Assembly: GCA_900542835.1 (NCBI GenBank)
Contig: UQPB01000080.1
Span: 1-8,347 of the forward strand
Length of the DNA: 8,347 bases
Direction of reading: 5' to 3'
Source: an uncultured Pelosinus sp.
Lineage (GTDB): Bacteria > Bacillota > Negativicutes > Sporomusales > Acetonemataceae
The notes beneath the pieces were generated by a model, which worked only from the letters and a program-made list of their open reading frames with translations, was not told where the DNA came from and ran no database searches. Shown one piece after another: positions 6,960 through 8,347 of this stretch. Positions within the stretch are counted from its first letter, which is position 1. Every line of letters starts with the position of its first letter. Made by a program: the position numbers and the translations under genes.

Positions 6960-7012
6960 CCGCAGGCCGGATTCTCAGCAGAATACTGAGAATCCGGCCT
7001 GCGGCTGTTTTT
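6960..7012. terminator. Bidirectional rho-independent terminator between convergent genes
   Basis: A perfect 19-bp inverted repeat (6960-6978 with 6986-7004) encloses a 7-nt loop. On the plus strand it is followed by TTTTT (7008-7012). On the minus strand the stem is followed immediately by the complement of AAAA (6956-6959). It sits in the 61-nt gap between the convergent Fe-S gene and the hemolysin III gene and can serve both. Confidence 0.9.
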
Positions 7013-7018
7013 CGCCGG

Positions 7019-7648
7019 TCAGGTGGATACCGGGACCGGCAGGACATAGTAAAGAACAACAATGAAATGGGCGACGCTGCCTGCCAGCACGAACAGATGC
7101 CAGATGGCGTGATTATAGGGCAGGCGGCGCCAGAGATAGAAGATTGAGCCGGCGCTATAAAGGATGCCGCCGGCCAGCAGCCAGCCGAAGCCGGCTGTGG
7201 AAAGGGCGGCGGTGAGCGGCTTGACCGCAGCTAATATCAGCCAGCCCATAATCAGGTAGCAGAAAGTGGAAAGCAGCCGGAAGCGCTTGATAAAAAATAT
7301 TTTCAGCAAGATGCCGCAAACTGCCAGGCTCCAGATGACGCCGAACAAAATCCAGCCAAGCTTGCCATGCAGCAATACCAGGGAGAATGGCGTATAGGTG
7401 CCGGCAATTAAGAGATAAATTGCCGAATGATCAATAATTTTAAAGATATGCTTGACTCTTTCATTGGAAAAGCTGTGGTACAGTGTTGAAGCCAGATACA
7501 GCAGGAATAGGGAAACACCATAGATGCTGAAACTGACGATATGCCAGACGTTACCCTGCAGGCTTGCCGCCACAATCAATACCACCAAACCGGCTAATGC
7601 CAGGACTGCGCCGGCGCCATGCGTAATTGCGTTCCATTTTTCTTCCAT
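7019..7648 (-). CDS. Hemolysin III / PAQR-family (YqfA/TrhA-like) seven-TM membrane protein
   Basis: This integral inner-membrane protein of about 209 residues belongs to the HlyIII/PAQR family, which includes the eukaryotic adiponectin receptors. Numbered from the ATG at 7648, the signature elements are NAITHGAGA near the N-terminus, STLYH (54-58), IDHSAIYLLIAGTYTP (72-87) and HAIWH (180-184). By comparison with adiponectin receptors, H58, D73, H180 and H184 would form the intramembrane zinc/hydrolase-like site, and all are present. Seven hydrophobic segments are visible. Bacterial members are linked to membrane-fluidity homeostasis; the haemolysin name is historical and no toxin role should be assumed. 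An ATG at 7654 is also possible, but the AGGCGG site (7657-7662) is only 2 nt from it and 8 nt from 7648. The gene is monocistronic, with its own extended -10 promoter, and is terminated by the shared hairpin. Confidence 0.92.
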   Translation of the reverse strand: MEEKWNAITHGAGAVLALAGLVVLIVAASLQGNVWHIVSFSIYGVSLFLLYLASTLYHSFSNERVKHIFKIIDHSAIYLLIAGTYTPFSLVLLHGKLGWILFGVIWSLAVCGILLKIFFIKRFRLLSTFCYLIMGWLILAAVKPLTAALSTAGFGWLLAGGILYSAGSIFYLWRRLPYNHAIWHLFVLAGSVAHFIVVLYYVLPVPVST

Positions 7649-7685
7649 CGCCATTACCGCCTTTTGGAGAACTATTCTTGTCTTT

Positions 7686-7694
7686 ATTATAGCA
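7686..7694 (-). promoter_or_regulatory. Extended -10 promoter for the hemolysin III gene
   Basis: Read on the minus strand, TGCTATAAT is a perfect TGnTATAAT extended -10 element, with the -10 hexamer at 7686-7691 and TG at 7693-7694. No good -35 is seen at 16-18 nt spacing, which is usual for extended -10 promoters. Transcription would start near 7679, leaving a short leader of about 25-30 nt. Confidence 0.65.
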
Positions 7695-7790
7695 TATATT
7701 TCTTCAGGCGACGACGGCTTCCGAAACTACGTCTGCCCCGCCGTTGGTCATTGCGGTTGAGACAGCTGCGTTTTAGCGGAGGAAGCCGGA

Positions 7791-7814
7791 GCAGTTAACC
7801 ATTGGTTATCCTGC
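7791..7814. repeat. Inverted repeat centred on TAACCATTGGTTA
   Basis: TAACCA (7796-7801), one central T (7802) and TGGTTA (7803-7808) form a perfect dyad. It is flanked by GCAG (7791-7794) and CTGC (7811-7814), which extend the symmetry imperfectly. A one-base centre is poor for an RNA hairpin but suits a dimeric DNA-binding protein. The dyad lies about 110 bp upstream of the hemolysin III promoter and just past the end of the neighbouring minus-strand gene. No U-tract follows on either strand. Confidence 0.35.
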
Positions 7815-7847
7815 AACTGTCCTGTTTTGGCGGCGGTAAGGCAGGGC

Positions 7848-8276
7848 TTAATCTGCCGGCAATTTGAGAGCGGCCTCCGGGCCGGTGGTTTCGCAGTGAA
7901 AGCCGATCAGCGCTTTCGGCTGCTCCGGATGCAGCCGGGGAATTGCTGTTAATAAAAAACTGATTTGTGAGACGTGCTGAACCAGTTCTACCGGCTGCCC
8001 ATTATCCAAACGGCCATAAAAATGAATCAAGCTGGGGTCGGTGTAGCCGAGCCGGGTAACGGAAAAGGTAACAGCCTGGCCAAAGGTCACCAGTTTCATG
8101 CCGACCTCCAGCCGATTGTCCAGTTGTGCGTCGAACTGCTGGATTCGGGTATAAAGCTTGCGGCAGAACTCACTGGCCAGATTGTCGTTGAGCGCTTCCG
8201 CCATTGAATAGCGTGGCAGCAGCTCGGCAGATAGTATTCGTCCTGGCAAGGAACGTTCTTTTTCACTTTGTTCCAT
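7848..8276 (-). CDS. Conserved small protein of unknown function (possibly DUF6173-like)
   Basis: This is a 142-residue protein with no signal peptide or transmembrane segment, presumably cytoplasmic. The N-terminal part (1-55) is charged and probably helical. The core (about 56-126) alternates short beta-like stretches: EVGMKLVTFGQAVTFSV (57-73), RLGYTDPSLIHFYGRL (75-90), VELVQHVSQISFLLTAIPR (96-114) and ALIGF (122-126). This pattern resembles small clostridial proteins I recall as DUF6173, but that assignment is from memory and unsure. No catalytic motif is recognised. The ATG at 8276 is supported by AGGAGG (8282-8287 on the minus strand) with 5 nt spacing. It is transcribed in the same direction as the hemolysin III gene but is 193 nt or more away from it, which argues against a tight operon. 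Its SD may be sequestered by an upstream complement. Confidence 0.72.
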   Translation of the reverse strand: MEQSEKERSLPGRILSAELLPRYSMAEALNDNLASEFCRKLYTRIQQFDAQLDNRLEVGMKLVTFGQAVTFSVTRLGYTDPSLIHFYGRLDNGQPVELVQHVSQISFLLTAIPRLHPEQPKALIGFHCETTGPEAALKLPAD

Positions 8277-8277
8277 G

Positions 8278-8335
8278 GTACCCTCCTGATCGCGTATCGC
8301 TATATTATGATATTCAACAACCGGTTGGAGGGTAC
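8278..8335 (-). promoter_or_regulatory. Possible SD-sequestering 5' leader of the last gene
   Basis: On the minus-strand transcript, GTACCCTCC (8335-8327) is perfectly complementary over 9 nt to GGAGGGTAC (8286-8278), which contains most of the SD and reaches the base next to the ATG. The two arms are 40 nt apart. The AT-rich stretch between them could instead hold the promoter, in which case the upstream arm would not be transcribed. Functional relevance is inferred. Confidence 0.3.
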
Positions 8336-8347
8336 TAAAAACGGCGG

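Noticed and set aside
7019..7648. Hemolysin III gene as a virulence toxin
   Set aside because: The name is historical. The sequence is a conserved seven-TM PAQR-type membrane protein found widely in non-pathogens, and nothing here suggests toxin export.
7524..7760. Plus-strand 78-codon frame opposite the hemolysin III start
   Set aside because: It covers the N-terminal coding region and promoter of the minus-strand gene, has no SD and no recognisable protein.
7840..7857. GGCAG/CTGCC stem at the end of the last gene as a terminator
   Set aside because: The stem is only 5 bp, overlaps the stop codon, and has no U-tract on the transcribed strand.
8290..8326. Possible promoter in the AT-rich stretch upstream of the last gene
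   Set aside because: Several TATAAT-like words (CATAAT, TAATAT) are present, but none has a -35 partner at suitable spacing or an extended -10, so it could not be called.

Overview
The window looks like chromosomal DNA from a diderm, probably anaerobic Firmicute. A member of the Negativicutes (Sporomusa/Pelosinus-like) is my inference. The reasons are strong AGGAGG-type ribosome binding sites with several GTG starts (Gram-positive style), an RND efflux pump that only makes sense with an outer membrane, and an anaerobe-type double [4Fe-4S] protein. No mobile elements, CRISPR arrays, tRNA or rRNA were seen.

Layout. Bases 1-331 hold no gene but contain a good sigma-A-type promoter (about 238-266) with a dyad overlapping its -10 box. 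Next comes a tightly packed plus-strand cluster: a TetR-family regulator (332-898), a membrane-anchored RND adaptor (892-2022, overlapping the regulator by 7 nt) and an RND permease (2019-5060, ATGA overlap with the adaptor). After a 97-nt gap with no visible terminator come a tandem-fused gamma-carbonic-anhydrase-like left-handed beta-helix protein (5158-6168) and a QueG-related double-cluster iron-sulfur protein (6190-6957). A perfect 19-bp hairpin (6960-7004) ends this cluster and also faces the convergent minus-strand hemolysin III/PAQR-type membrane protein (7019-7648), which has its own extended -10 promoter. The last gene is a minus-strand conserved small protein of unknown function (7848-8276), with a 5' region whose ribosome binding site can pair with an upstream anti-SD.

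How the genes work together. The TetR protein most likely represses its own operon and responds to a toxic ligand. The adaptor and permease would form a proton-driven tripartite pump with an outer-membrane channel encoded elsewhere. The two downstream plus-strand genes could be read on the same transcript, but no biochemical link to the pump is evident.

The most interesting item is the 336-residue hexapeptide protein. Its two halves are homologous gamma-CA-like domains. By alignment to the zinc ligands of the archaeal enzyme Cam (His81, His117, His122), the N-terminal half keeps only the His117 equivalent, while the C-terminal half keeps only the His81 and His122 equivalents. In Cam these two groups come from neighbouring subunits, so the fusion could build a composite zinc site from two half-degenerate domains. 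A near-perfect internal ribosome binding site and ATG lie exactly at codon 169 of 336. This suggests either a relic of two separate genes or production of a second, shorter protein.
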